Shown: one piece after another, positions 9,408 through 22,226 of the stretch | How positions within the stretch are numbered: the stretch's first letter is position 1 | Layout: each line of letters starts with the position of its first letter | NCBI GenBank assembly: GCA_033977485.1 | Contig: CM066988.1 | Coordinates: forward strand, 77,101,669-77,165,668 | Reading direction: 5' to 3' | Length of the DNA: 64,000 nt | Source of the DNA: Hydrangea macrophylla | Taxonomy: Eukaryota > Streptophyta > Magnoliopsida > Cornales > Hydrangeaceae | The notes under the pieces: generated by a model | What the model was told of the DNA's origin: nothing | What the model saw: only the letters and a program-made list of their open reading frames with translations | Database searches by the model: none | Made by a program: the position numbers and the translations under genes

Positions 9408-11046
9408 TGACACGAAAATAATATGTGTGCGCTTGTGTGCAATACCTAAGTGTAGGTAATAATGCAAGTAGTAATCTGGTTAAGATCAGGTCGATCCCAC
9501 AGAGAAGGTTAATAACTAAATACTTAGATTAATCTCAAAAAAAGAAAAAAAATAAAAATAAAAATTAATATTCGAAAGGTTGTAGAACACAAAGTTCCAC
9601 GAAGTGACTTCTAAAAAATAAAATAGCTAAATTAAATTAAACTAGTGATTAACTAATTAAATAAAGTGATATTTTAAAACGGGTTTTTACTTAATAAAAG
9701 GGAATGTTGGGATTACACAAATCCACCGCGTCCTAGCCATCTACCATGCAATTACATTGAAGCTCAATGGAGTACATCTTCTATAGTATTCCGTATTTCT
9801 CTTAAAATAAAGAATCCATAACCCTTTCATGACCAGGGCTATATCATCACAGCTAATTTGAAACATGTGAAAGCGGTTTAAAACAATAGTTAAGACTCGC
9901 ACCTATATGGTGTTAGCATTGAAGGTGGTTTTACAAAAGATATTGAAGAAAAATGCCTTAAGGCTTAAAGTAATGAAACTGTTTTGACAAACTGAGCATT
10001 CGGGGACAGTTTGATAACAAATCTCAAAAGCAGAAAGTCTTGGAATACTGCAAAAAGACTACTGAAGAATTAGAGAGTTCGATCAATCGACGTGCTTTCG
10101 ATCGATCGAACATCTTCATCTCTCAATCGATCGAAAAGACTTCGATCGCTTGACTGTGTTCTGGTCTGATTGATCGAAATGACTTCGATCGATCGAACAC
10201 AGGAATTATTCTGCTACATGGTAGAGGCTTGAGATCACGGTTTCATTGTGATCTCCTAACCTGGAGACTACTCAGACATAGATTCATTTTTAATGTAAAT
10301 ATTCATTAAAGTCTTGTTTGGTTGTGATTTTAGCATGAAATCTATGAAAAACTAATGGTTTAACACTAACTATCATGCAACGCTACGCTCTAACAGATTA
10401 AACTATAATAAACTGCAAGTACATAGTAAATAGAACAATGATATGTAACCTGGAATGAAGAACTTTACTTAAACTTAATAATCCAAGCCAAACAATGATA
10501 ATCCTTAAAAAACCTACAAGAAAATTAGGAACAAAGCTCTCTACTCTCTATAAACTGTTGAAAACTAAAGTGGACGTCCCCTGGGACGTAATTAAAATGC
10601 ATATAAATACTAAAACCTAAAACTAGGGTTGAAAACTCCCTCTCTGCTGCGTGCGCATAAGTTCTGATAAAAGCCATGTTCGACCGGTCGAACGTCACTC
10701 AATCGCTTGAACATCTGGAATCTTCGAGCGCTTAAACTCTACTCGATCGATCAAACTCTAGATCGCTTGAGGGAGCTTCGATCGCTTGAGACTCGCTTTC
10801 CATGGTTTAGTTGTTTTCCTTAGAATCAAGCATCCCTTTTATCCTGCTTATTCATTTCTTCACACAGCAGACAGTGATCTGCACAATTAATTATAGCTAA
10901 AACAATACAACTTATCATAGATTAATCATATTATGTAAAAGCTGACATTGTAATCCAAATTGCAGATATATAAAAGAATTGTAAACTAAATCAGTATATT
11001 TTCTTCTTTTAGCGCTGTTGTATTTTACAAATACCCCCGCTTGTCA
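9408..11046 (-). repeat. 3' LTR of element B (1639 bp)
   Basis: On the plus strand it starts TGACACGAAAAT and ends GCTTGTCA, next to the polypurine tract (cacaacccccaac on plus, GTTGGGGGTTG on minus). Two palindrome clusters lie at 10079-10198 and 10679-10790, both of the TTCGATCGATCGAA or CGATCGCTTGA type. A TATA-like word (plus strand atataaata, 10601-10609) lies between them, and a donor-like CAG|GTTACA lies at 10450. The clusters therefore flank the likely transcription start in the minus direction. Confidence 0.88.
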
Positions 11047-12691
11047 CAACCCCCAACTAGCGACTTGTTAGTCCCTAGCAATAAAGCGAAAAATAAAACA
11101 AAATAAGCTAAACGATTACTACAATGACTAAAATAAAATAAATTAAACTAAAACAACTAATCTAAATAGAAAGAGAAACTACCTAACTCACTTTCGCAGG
11201 AATCGCGGTTGCATTTTGCGAATGCAACAAGCCGTTAAACCCTAGATTCCCCCTTAGTGGACGAGTGTTGTCTCGTGAGGGTTTATAGTGAAAATACCCA
11301 CAAAATTCTCAATTTTGAGTTCAAAAGGACGTAGGAAAACTTTTAAACATTCTCATTCATTCAACTGTTAATTTAGCTCTACAAGAATATATTAACCTCA
11401 AGCAAACCATGAAAGAAACCCACATACTCCTCATGTCACCAAGATAGATAAAACAAATGCATCACAATCATGTATCCGTGTGTGTGAAGTTAACAACTAT
11501 GGATCCAACCATATTTAGAGTTATTTTAGACTATTATACTTCCAGAATTCGTAATTTCAACTCAATTCTCACATGGGCTTACACTAAAAAATGAACGTCT
11601 CACAGAAACTGGCTTAATAATGATCGCACGTGGTATGAAAGCTTTGATAAGAGTGAAATTTTTTGGATACTAATGCTTTCATACTCAACTCTACAAACGA
11701 CGGACATTTAGAGTGTATAGTCTTATTAATAGGATGCTACTTACTAGAGGAGCGAACTACCGTGGATAACTCAACTCACACATTCATATTCAAACTAAGT
11801 CGTTAAGAATCATTAAGGCTTTAGAATTTTGGATTTTATGTAGAAAATACAGATGATGAATGGAAAGATTGCACATCTTAGCATATGATAGAGCTAATCA
11901 TCTTATTTTATTCCTACCTTATTCTTCTCACATTTCCAACCAACTATCATCGTTTCATATTCTCCCTTTTTCCTTCTTTTCATTTCTTTTTTTCTTCATT
12001 CATTTTTTTTGTTTAACTTGTTAGATAGCAAAAACTTCCCACAACTACTCTCCTCCAATCACATACTTTGACAGTTTTCTATTATTGGATGCGCAATGAG
12101 GTCATTTAGAGTCAAGGTGAAGTATTAGGGGTTTGTATTTCCAAAATGGGTAAGGCATTATTATTCAATCAGTGTGGGGTTTTGAAACGGAATCGTTTCT
12201 ATAGGTGAAGGGATATGGATAGTGGTAGGAAATGGGTAACGATGGCTTAATTCATTTTCTTAATTTCTTAGCTTTAACACTTCAATATTTGTTGAGTTTG
12301 GTTGGTAGATCCTGAACATTCTCCTTTAATAAGCAGCCAAAAATTGAAAATTTAACTGAGACTAGTGCAATGAATGTAATATACGTAATCAAGAAAAACA
12401 ATTTGAATTTTATATGAAAATTCCCTCAAAAATAAAGATTGGATCGAAAACTCACTAAGGGTTGAATAGTTTCTACTACTCGTTCTTTCAGCACAATAGT
12501 CTTATTAACTCATTTTTAGGTTTTCAACATAGCTACCAACTAATGCAATTGGATATTGGATACATGAAAGGTCAACAAATGCAATCATCCTAGTGGAACT
12601 AGAAAAATGTGTGAACTTAATCCATAAAAGGATGGGATTAATATGAATGTATCATTGCTTGACAACAGCTAAAAAGAAGTGAAAATTCAAA
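11047..12691 (-). other. 3' noncoding region of element B, first part
   Basis: No gene is seen. The polypurine tract (about 11047-11056) is followed, reading upstream, by a conserved block at 11205-11290. This block is shared with C (14456-14545) and D (33869-33960) and includes a 7-bp stem hairpin at 11209-11227 (TTGCATT/AATGCAA). The rest is AT-rich. Element C interrupts the region at 12692-12696 (duplication GTTGT), and B continues at 19691. Confidence 0.75.
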
Positions 12692-12696
12692 GTTGT

Positions 12697-14345
12697 TGAC
12701 ACGACTAAAAAGTTGTGCGCTCTTGTGCAACACCCAAGTGTAGGTGATCGTGCAAGTAATACTGGATAAGTCCATGTCGATCCCACAGGGAAGGAATAGG
12801 GAGAATATATACTAAGTTATAACCTAAAGAAAACGAAAAGAAAATAAGAATATAAAAGTGGAGGTTATACGAATCCTAATTAATTAACTTAAACTAAATA
12901 GCAAACTAAAGCATAAAGAAACATAATTAATTAAACGGATAAACTAAAGGTGTTAGAAATACGTGAATCCACATTGATCCTAACCATCTACCATGCATAC
13001 TCACTAACGTTATATGGAGTTTATTCCTCTTCAGTATTCCGTATTTTTCTAAAGATAAAGAATCAATATCCCTTTCATGACCGGGACTCATCATCACAGT
13101 TGATTTAAAATACTTGGAAGACGGTTTAAAACAATGGTTATTACTTGCATTCTAAATGGTGTTAGCATTCAAAGTGGTTTTCAAGAGTCATTGAAGAAAA
13201 GGCCTTAAGACTTTAAGTTCTAAAAACTGTTGTGACAAACTGAGCTTATAGGGACAATTTGATGACAGATTTCTAAAATAGAAAGTCATGGAATACTTAA
13301 AAGAATTATCTCAGGAATCAACAAGTTCGATCGATCGAAGCGCTCTCGATCAATCGGACTGCATCATCCTTCAATCGATCGAAATGCCTTCGATCGCTTG
13401 ACTATGGCCCTGGTTCGATCGATCGAAATACCTTCGATCGATCGAGCCCAAGTTTTCTAAAGATTGCATGGCAGAGGTTGGGAATCAATGTTTCATCACA
13501 TATTCCCAACGTCTAGACTACGGAAACATAATAAAACTAGTACAGAAGTAGTAAACTAAAGTAATCAAAGCATATAAACTAATAACAATCAAATAACAAG
13601 GATTGAAAAGAAAAACCTGGATATAATCTGAAATAAACTTGAAATACACATGAAATCCACTTGAATCTTGAATAATCTTCAATTAAACAATGGAAAAGAG
13701 GAAAAATAATATGAATCTAACCTAACCTACTCCTAATCTAACCCTAAAACTACCCTAAACTGCTATTTTCTGCGTTCTAGAGCGTCCTCTCTTCGTCTGG
13801 TGTCAAAACGACTTATATATAGGGTTCCTGCAGAGTTTACGCAACTTTTGGGTGAATATAAAGTTCGATCGATCGAGCTTAGTTCGATCGAACTTCGATC
13901 GATCGAAGGTTCGATCGATTGAACTCTCCTCAATCGCTTGAACTTTTCTGATTTTGACAGCTCTGCGCAGCGATGGGAGAATGGCCATAACTTTTCACTC
14001 GGACCTCGGATTGACCTCCTGTTTGCTGCCACGCGACCGTAGCTCAAAGATCTACATTTTATATCTCTGGGAAAATCTTCCAAATATGAAGTCTTCATTA
14101 TCAAAATTGGCGTTTTCTCAGATGCTTCTGTTGTTCTCTTCACCAGAATCACTTTTCTTTAGCTCCACTTCATTGATTTACATTCTAATACCTATAAAAC
14201 AACGCAAAAACATATGTTTAAGCATTTAACACAATAAAAAGAACATTGTTATTAGAATGCACCTAAATGTAGGGACTTTGGGGATAAAAGTATGCATAAA
14301 AGACCATATAATACACTATGAATATGCACTTTCCACCTCGAATCA
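12697..14345 (-). repeat. 3' LTR of element C (1649 bp)
   Basis: On the plus strand it starts TGACACGACTAAAAAG and ends CACCTCGAATCA. It has a palindrome cluster upstream of the TATA (13864-13941), a TATA word at 13813-13821 (TATATATAA on minus), a donor-like CCAG|GTTTTT at 13617 about 204 nt downstream, and a second cluster at 13325-13447. The other copy at 18049-19685 is very similar, with scattered substitutions and a net 12-bp length difference. Confidence 0.9.
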
Positions 14346-16169
14346 CACCCCCAACTAGCTCGTTGCTAGTCCCTAGCAATGAAGCGAACTACAACAGTGT
14401 TTATTTAACTCTAAAAATTGAAACAAAAGAAAGTAGAAATCTTAACTCACTTTCGCAGGAATCGCGGTTGTATTTAGCGTATGCAACAAACCTTTAAACC
14501 CCTAGGTTCCCCCTAGTGGACGAGTATTGTCTCGTGAGGGTTTGTAGTGAATCTACCCACAAAATTCATGCTTATGGTAATGGTTCTAGTTTAAATGTTT
14601 TCAAGAAATTTTCCTCTCATTTAGCAATATAGTTTACACTCTCAAGATGAAATCACTCCGAATTAGGTGTAATAATTATCACTCATGATATGGAAGCTAT
14701 AAAGAGTAATTGTAAATGGAATCTAATGCTTCTCATATCTAAATAGAAAAACGGAAATTTTAGTGCACAAAGTCTCATGAAAGGATACTTTTCACTAGAA
14801 GAGCGAGATACCGTGGAGAACCCTCTCATTACCTTAACTTCAAGTCCAATCAACTTAAAATCATCATGACCTTAAAAAAAAAAAAGGTGTTCGATTAAGA
14901 AGAAAGAGGCTCATAATATTCAATTGGGTCAACGAATGTGATTGGAATGTCTACTACAACTTTTCAAACTTCCCCACATCTCCATTCTCACTCTTCTTCT
15001 TCTTCTCTTTTTTTTCTTTTCTTTTTTTCACTCTTCTTTTTATTATTATTTTATTTCTTTTGAAACAACCATTGGCACTTTTTTTTTTCTTTTTTCCTTT
15101 TTTTCTTTTTTTTTTTTTTTTTTTTTTTTTCTTTTCATGCTTTTCTTTTTTTCTTTTTCTTTTTTATCATTTTTTTTCTTTGCCAACTTTCCCTTATTCA
15201 CAGAACCAAACTTCTTGTCAAAATAACACATCCCAATCATTCCTAGGTAAAAAACTGAGGCTTGAACTCCTAATTTCGAGTTAGGTATTGACTTTAGGAT
15301 TATGAAGACAAGGCGATTATGATAAGCTCAAGAGGTGAAGTAAAGGAATATCATAGAGGTAGGCCTGCGTGTATGGTCAAAAGATGGCCTAAATCATCTT
15401 CTAAGTTAATAGGATAATTCATTTTAGTAAATTCAAGAGCTCTAGATTTGGTAAATCCTGAACGTTCTCTTCTAGTGATCAGTCAAAATGAAGAAGAAAA
15501 TGAGACTTTCAACGAATTAATACGCTTTTCAAAAAGTAAGAGTAATTTTATAACCCTCAAAAATAAAAGAATGGCACAAAAGCTCACTTGGGTTATTAGT
15601 CTCCACTACAGTCTCTCAAGACACCTAAGCTATGCTTACTAATCCATTTTAGCTAAGTACAAGATTGTCACAATGTGCTCAAAGTTGTTTGAAGATTAAA
15701 AAGGCATAAAACATACTATAAATAAGATAGTAAACAAACTATCATTGTGTATCACATACTAATAACATACAGAAAATAACACTAATGCATCATAATTAAC
15801 TACATTAACTAAGAGAGAAATACAAGAACCATTTTATTATCTTAAATTTTTTTTTTTTTTTTTTTAATTTTGACATTTTTAACTTACTGAGTCATGTTGC
15901 TAAGCAGGTGTATTGACATTAAAGCATAAAAAAGAAAGAAATGAGGCATACAATGACTCACTCCCCCCCCCCCCCCCCAACTAAAACTAAACATTGTCCT
16001 CAATGTTCTAAACTAAGCACATGGACATGTAAAGTGAAGCGAGAGAAGGAAGGATGTTACCTCGAGGCGTTCATAATCCAGATTTTTTTTTTCAAGTTAC
16101 CTGCAAAATCATTAGTAGCAACAAGGAAAAATAGAGAATATGATAGAACTACTCAGTAGATAAATTCGG
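14346..16169 (-). other. 3' noncoding region of element C
   Basis: No gene is seen. From the LTR inward it holds: the polypurine tract; the conserved block 14456-14545 shared with B and D; a long T-rich tract (about 14985-15180, purine-rich on the element's sense strand); a T-run at 15850-15865; a run of 16 C (15963-15978); and the hairpin word cattgtcctcaatg at 15992-16005. The C-run plus hairpin matches an internal polypurine-like motif of D at 32277-32311. Open frames across the T-rich tract are low-complexity artefacts. Confidence 0.7.
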
Positions 16170-17885
16170 TTAATCAAGATTTTTATCATACAGTAATAAC
16201 CGAAATTTTTGAGGATCTTCCCAGTGAAATAATTTAACAGTGAGAAGACTTTTGGGATCCTCATAAAATTGTAACTCCCCCCAACTAATGTCAGGCTCAA
16301 GGTCAGAGGAGATGATGCAAAACCAATGGCTTCCAAAGTTATTGGGCATAGTTATAAGAGGAATACCACACTTTTTAGGAATTATACTCAAGGAAAGATC
16401 TTTAGTGTTGGTATTTTCTATAACAGCCTCTATTTTTTTTTTATCAAAAACAGGCAGAGGCCATGGTTCGATAAAAGGGGCAGGGTCTAGGTGATGTTCT
16501 AATAAAGTTTCATTACCCTCCTCTTGTCCTAGAACAGAATCTATAGATATATGATCATAGGAATTTAATTTCTGTTCTATGCACATGGTTTTGGACTGAA
16601 CTTGGATAAAACTATTTATTTGGGCCTCAATATCATTATTACTCAAGAAGGTCAAGCAGTCTAGCAGATTACTAGCTTCTTGTTGAAGTTTAAAATCATC
16701 TAATGTGGGCTCGAAAGTTTCTAAGTCCTCTCTCAAAGAATTTTAAAAAATAAAATTTTGTGAAAAACATGTACTAGAATCCGTACCATCATCTTCCACA
16801 ACACATTCTATTTGTTCAATAGTGGAGTACACATAACTTTCAAGCTCGGGATGAGAGCTTTGAATAATAGAGAGGATAGGTGATGGGCAACTTGGTGACA
16901 CCACCTCTTCAGCCAAAAGAGGTGAGGGTTTATGAATATCGCATGAATCTAAACAGGATTTAGATTTTTCAATTACGTCCTCCCTAGGGTCACTATCAAA
17001 GGTAGGGGTAGAGTCAACAGGGGACTCTTCTTTTCGTAATTGCGTGCAGTCACCTAAACTCTCATTATCTGTAAAAATCTCATTCTTATCCGTGTAACTC
17101 TCCTCACTATATATGTCATCTATTGAGGTTCTCTGGACAAAGGAATTTTGCAACTTTATCCAGGCAGTGAAGGAGTTGATGTCTGGGGTTGCATATTGAG
17201 GAGAAGATGGTTCTACAACTTCATGCTTAATGGTTTGGTTTTTGAGTTCTTGTTGGGTTGTCAATTTCTCGAGTGAATTGTTAATCTCATTCGGTATAAA
17301 CCCATCATAGTCTTCTATTTCCATTCCATTGTTAGTGTCTTAAAATTTAGGTTGTAGTGTTGAAGGACTAGTATAGTCTTCTAAAGGTTGGCTAGCATAT
17401 GTTTGTTGATAGCTAGTTTCTAATTTATCAAGTGCACTATCTAGCCTTTTCATTTCACTAAGCAGCAATTTTAACATACCATTATCCTCAACTTGGTTAT
17501 TCTCCTCATTATTACTATATGAGGTTTCATCCCATTGTTGTTGATAGTAATTCCCATCCCATTGTGTTTGTGGACAAGACTCGCCAAAGGGAAAGTCTTG
17601 GTGCGTTTGATAATCGTGGGAGCTACTACTATATCCTACATTATCATTTTGGTAATATCCCCCATTGCGGTTGATAGAACTCTCCATATGGAGGTTCTTG
17701 ATATGTTTGATAATATGGGGGACTACAACTATTATTTTCCCATTGTGGTGGTTGGTAGCACTCGGGTTGATAATGCGCGTCATAGGTGCTTGCCAACTTG
17801 GGGGATAACTATTTTGATTTTCAAGTGTGTACCTATTCATTTTATTTGTGTTTGTGTTGTATTGAGGGTAATATGTATAAGACAT
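16170..17885 (-). pseudogene. Unfamiliar ORF of element C (about 571 codons, two in-frame stops)
   Basis: I do not recognise this protein. It starts at ATG 17885, about 140 nt after the primer-binding site, where gag would normally be. Three open stretches (17885-17340, 17324-16743, 16736-16170) are in the same frame and are separated only by single TAA codons at 17340-17342 and 16743-16745, so it was one reading frame. The N-terminal third is rich in Tyr, Gln, Asn and Pro, with a repeated pattern of the form YQTHQ..PFGE..PQ.QW. A stretch around codons 35-60 looks shifted, since the neighbouring frame continues the same repeat pattern. The middle is acidic and Ser-rich; the C-terminal part has hydrophobic and aromatic segments without a known motif. 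No zinc knuckle, DTGA or YVDD is seen. It may be a structural or accessory protein. Confidence 0.7.
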
Positions 17886-18024
17886 GTTTATTACAAAAAA
17901 AAATAGGAATTTTATTTATTTATTTTTTTATCTTGTGGGAGAAAAATTCCAAAAGTGTTTTTTTTTTTTTTTGAAAAGTAAGAAAAATTGGAAATAACTT
18001 AGTAAAATTCTAACCTAGTTGCCT

Positions 18025-18042
18025 TCCCCGGCAACAGCGCCA
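18025..18042 (-). promoter_or_regulatory. Primer-binding site of C (tRNA-Asp, one mismatch)
   Basis: On the plus strand tccccggcaacagcgcca, six bases from the LTR end. It matches the B site (37831-37848) except for g to a. It sets the orientation of C as minus. Confidence 0.88.
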
Positions 18043-18048
18043 AAAACT

Positions 18049-19685
18049 TGACACGACTAAAAAGTTGTGCGCTCTTGTGCAACACCCAAGTGTAGGTGAT
18101 CGTGCAAGTAATACTGGATAAGTCCAGGTCGATCCCACAGGGAAGGAATAGGGAGAATATATACTAAGTTATAACCTAAAGAAAACGAAAAGAAAATAAG
18201 AATATAAAAGTGGAGGTTATACGAATCCTAATTAATTAACTTAAACTAAATAGCAAACTAAAGCATAAAGAAACATAATTAATTAAACAGATAAACTAAA
18301 GGTGTTAGAAATACGTGAATCCACATTGATCCTAACCATCTACCATGCATACTCACTAACGTTCTATGGAGTTTATTCCTCTTCAGTATTCCGTATTTTT
18401 CTAAAGATAAAGAATCAATAGCCCTTTCATGACCGGGACTATATCATCACAGTTAATTTAAAATACTTGGAAGACGGTTTAAAACAATAGTTAGTACTTG
18501 CACTCTAAATGGTGTTAGCATTCAAAGTGGTTTTCAAGAGTCATTGAAGAAAAGGCCTTAAGGCTTTAAGTTCTAAAAACTGTTGTGACAAACTGAGCTT
18601 ATAGGGACAATTTGATGACAGATTTCTAAAACAGAAAGTCATGGAATACTTAAAAGAATTATCTCAGGAATCAACAAGTTCGATCGATCGAAGCGCTCTC
18701 GATCGATCGGACTGCATCATCCTTCAATCGATCGAAATGCCTTCGATCACTTGACTATGGCCCTGGTTCGATCGATCGAAATACCTTCGATCGATCGAGC
18801 CCAAGTTTTCTAAAGATTGCATGGCAGAGGTTGGGAATCAATGTTTCATCACATATTCCCAACGTCTAGACTACGGAAACATAATAAAACTAGTACAGAA
18901 GTAGTAAACTAAAGTAATCAAAGCATATAAACTAATAACAATCAAATAACAAGGATTGAAAAGAAAAACCTGGATATAATCTGAAATAAACTTGAAATAC
19001 ACATGAAATCCACTTGAATCTTGAATAATCTTCAATTAAACATTGGAAAAGAGGAAAAATAATATGAATCTAACCTAACCTACTCCTAATCTAACCCTAA
19101 AACTACCCTAAACTGCTGTTTCTGCGATCTGGAGCGTCCTCTCTTCGTCTGGCGTCAAAACGACTGATATATAGGGTTCCTGCAGAGTTTACGCAACTTT
19201 TGGGTGAATATAAATTTTGATCGGTCGAGCTTAGTTCAATCGATCGAAGGTTCGATCGATTGAACTCTCCTCAATCGCTTGAACTTCTCTGATTTTGACA
19301 ACTCTGCGCAGCGATGGGAGAATGGCCATAACTTTTCACTCGGACCTCGGATTGACCTCCTGTTTGCGGCCAGGCGACCATAACTCAAAGATCTACATTT
19401 TATATCTCTGGGAAAATCTTCCAAATCTGAAGTCTTCATTATCAAAATTGGCGTTTTCTCAGCTGCTTCTGTTGTTCTCTTCACCAGAATCACTTTTCTT
19501 TAGCTCCACTTCATTGATTTACATTCTAATACCTATAAAACAACGCAAAACATATGTTTAAGCATTTAACACAATAAAAAGAACATTGTTATTAGAATGC
19601 ACCTAAATGTAGGGACTTTGGGGATAAAAGTATGCATAAAAGACCATTTAATACACTATGAATATGCACTTTCCACCTCGAATCA
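18049..19685 (-). repeat. 5' LTR of element C (1637 bp)
   Basis: Same ends and order of blocks as the 3' copy. Palindrome clusters lie at about 18677-18800 and 19209-19283. The TATA word is weaker than in the other copy (tatata at 19168-19173). It is followed by the GTTGT duplication and then by element B sequence. Confidence 0.9.
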
Positions 19686-19690
19686 GTTGT

Positions 19691-20180
19691 TCTATTAATT
19701 AAGTTCAAAAATCCCTTTTTTTTACCTGAAATTTAATCCAATTCAAATCAAGATTTATACGATGTGAGCAATAAAGTTATCCAGATTGCTAAGTATAAAC
19801 ATGTGCAGGTGATTATCTATCTATATCCTACCCCCAACTAAAAACTGCGATGTCCTCAGAAGTTGATTTTCAAAATAAATAGAGAGATATCACCTGATAA
19901 CGCAAAACAACCACCGCAAGCATAGCAATCTATAAAGACATACAAACTCCAAGCAGCCAAGATCAAATGAAATAATAGGTACTGCTAAAGCAATGTTCAT
20001 ATGTAAAACAAACACCCAATCACCGGAATGATAGAACAATATAAGTACAGAATAGTGATAAAATGTCCAAAAGATCTAACAGTCCCATCATAACATAACA
20101 ACCCAAAAGAACTAAGAGTGAAGAGAAAGAAACAGTAATAAACAAAATGTAATAAAATTCCCACTCTCCCTAGACATAAT
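19691..20180 (-). other. 3' noncoding region of element B, second part
   Basis: No gene is seen. On the minus strand, GAGGACA followed by TTTTTAGTTGGGGGTAGG (19827-19858) resembles the hairpin plus internal polypurine-like motif in C and D. The rest is AT-rich and joins the end of the env-like ORF. Confidence 0.65.
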
Positions 20181-21677
20181 CTACTCATCACCATCATCGG
20201 ATAAAATCACGATCGGTGCAGCAGGAGCATCCTCATCTCCACCCTCAGCAACAGTAGTAGCCGTCGCCGGGTCACTCACAATCGGGGCAGCTGATGTAGA
20301 GAAGGATGGGTCAGCCACTACTGGAGGTGGTGCAGATGATGATGATGGGGCATAAGGGTCAGTAGGCAGTGGAGGTGGAGTAACAAAAATAGTAGGCGGA
20401 GCAGTGGATGTAGATGGAGCAGCTGGATCAGAAGTAGATGGATCGGTAGTGGGCAGTGTAGAAAAAGATGGATCTGTGGTAGGCGGTGCAGAAGGGGCAG
20501 TAGGTGGGTATGGAGCGGTGTGAATAGACTGGTCAACCCTGATCTGTATCAAGATCGCCTCCAATAAGGTCGTCATCTGATCCATCTTGCCCTCGAGTCG
20601 TATCCACGCCTCCCTCTCCTCAATAAGTAATGAGTGGAGAGTCTGGAGGGATACGGAAGACGACTCTCCCTAGGCTTGAGCCTGAGACCGCTGTCTCAAC
20701 TCGAACTACTCAATGGCGGCAACGGGGTCCTCATCATCTGAATCTAGCTCCTCAGCCTCGGTAGGCGTCCCAAAAGCTGCACCCTCTATGTCGGTGCCTC
20801 CCCCTCTCTTCCTCTTCACTCCCACCTTTGCCTTACCTTTCAACTTTCTCATTTTCTGCGCATTAGAACGGTGCACTACTGTCTCTACAAACTGACTCAA
20901 GGCCTGTAAAAGCGTGTCAGTGGCCAATGGGAGCAATCCAGCCTGCTCAATCACCCGATGGATGGGCCAAGCGCCCTTCTGATGACACTTGGCGGCAATG
21001 TACCGCGTGGGCTGGATAAGGAAGTCGATATAGAGTCGGGGCAGGCAGACACACAGCCCCGTCCCAATGGCATACAAAACCCGAGCATACCATGGAGCCA
21101 CCTTTTCATGATACGAAGTCATTAGAATACAATTGGCAAGCGCCAGGTAGAAGAGATTATACTGCTCGGTCAGAAATCTATCCTCAATCAGAGAGATGCC
21201 GTTCCATATTTGAACTGCACCGCCGGTAATTTCCTACATAATGATAGAGGGCATAGTCTCTGGTGTACCAGGTATGTGCGGGTAAAAGAGGTCGGTGGTC
21301 TCTGGTACACCCAAAGTAGTGGCCATAGTAGCCAGGCTGAAAATGATCTCGCGACCCCGGAAGAATGATCGATAAGTGAACGGGGCCGCAGGGTCCTTAA
21401 TCATGGTCGCACACGCTTCCCGCACCCAATTGATGTTAATTTTCTTGGATTGCGTCAACATCTTAAACCAGCTCAGCATGGCACGGATTCGAGCAAGAAA
21501 CCAAGGGGCGGAAAGCCACACAGCCTCAAATGGGCGCTCTAACATCACTTTCTGCATCTGGAAGTATCGGGTGTACCATACTCGTTTCTCCTCATTTCTA
21601 AATCTGTGATCAGGTACCGGGTTAGGAATAGCGAGGTTAAGGGGTTTAGATTTGTGGTACCCCGTGATAGGATTCAT
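20181..21677 (-). pseudogene. Env-like/Athila 3' ORF of element B (about 499 codons, three TAG stops)
   Basis: This ORF lies after pol, where Athila-group elements carry a late ORF often called env-like. ATG 21677 is ten bases after a good 3' splice site. Open segments 21677-21237, 21233-20709 and 20585-20184 are in one frame, broken by TAG codons at 21234-21236, 20706-20708 and one more near 20661. The central part (FFRGREIIFSLATMATTLGVP and onward, then YARVLYAIGTGLCVCLPRLY) resembles the plant family annotated as putative plant transposon protein domain; that assignment is from memory of the family. A basic KRKRGGG segment and an acidic tract follow, then a Pro/Ser/Thr-rich tail ending in acidic residues. 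One hydrophobic segment could span a membrane. Function is unknown. Confidence 0.72.
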
Positions 21678-21687
21678 AGCGAAAGCC

Positions 21688-22044
21688 CTGGAATTGAAAA
21701 TAAAAAGAAAAGATTAACGAAAGCAAGAGTAAAAGGACCAAATAAAGAAACTGCCACTGCATCAGTTCAATCGATCAAACAGTTTTCGATCGATCGAAAA
21801 AATGCAACCTTCGATCGCTCGAAACTAGATTGATCGATCGAATAATTCCTGCCTTCGATTGCTCGAAACTAGCTCGATCAAACGAGCACAGCGAGACACA
21901 GAAAAAATGACAGAAACTCGAATAAAAGAAAACAATCAAGACCTAAGATTTCTAAGATTACAAATAGGTCTTAGGACCAATGGGGAGTTCCCCCTTCAGG
22001 TTTTAACAAAAAAAAATGGAATAGGGGGATCAGAGGATCCTTAC
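21688..22044 (-). promoter_or_regulatory. Candidate leader intron before the env-like ORF of B
   Basis: On the minus strand a donor GAG|GTAAGG (exon end 22045) and an acceptor aattccag|GGC (exon start 21687) bound 357 nt. The acceptor is followed ten bases later by the ORF's ATG. A palindrome cluster (21766-21887) lies inside the intron. Splicing is inferred from consensus only. Confidence 0.55.
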
Positions 22045-22226
22045 CTCGGTACTCGCAGAGGAGAGGAATGAGATGGTGATGATGATGGCTTTGGGGATGA
22101 TTGGCTTCTCCAATTAGTGTGTGTGATCAAGGGGACAACAATTGCCCCGAGTTCTCTCTCTGTGCTCGAGCGCTTGAGAGTGAGAGGGAATGAGAGAAAC
22201 TGAAGGGGTGTGTTGGAGATGCCTCA

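Larger units (their letters stand above)
12697..19685 (-). mobile_element. Element C: non-autonomous Athila-like element with its own ORF
   Basis: LTRs 12697-14345 and 18049-19685 flank an internal region of only 3.7 kb. A perfect GTTGT duplication borders it (12692-12696 and 19686-19690). A tRNA-Asp primer-binding site sits at 18025-18042 and a polypurine tract (GTTGGGGGTG on minus) at 14346. These signals and the LTR ends are related to those of B, so it uses the same type of replication. No gag, protease, RT, RNase H or integrase is present; the gag position holds an unrelated Tyr/Gln-rich ORF. It must have been moved by enzymes from another element. Confidence 0.9.

Noticed and set aside
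13325..13447. Possible CRISPR-like array of short repeats with regular spacers
   Set aside because: Repeats are 10-14 bp palindromes with variable spacing, the DNA is plant retrotransposon LTR, and no Cas gene is present.
15046..15284. Phe-rich or Lys-rich open frames
   Set aside because: They come from a long T-rich tract in the 3' region of element C and are low-complexity artefacts.
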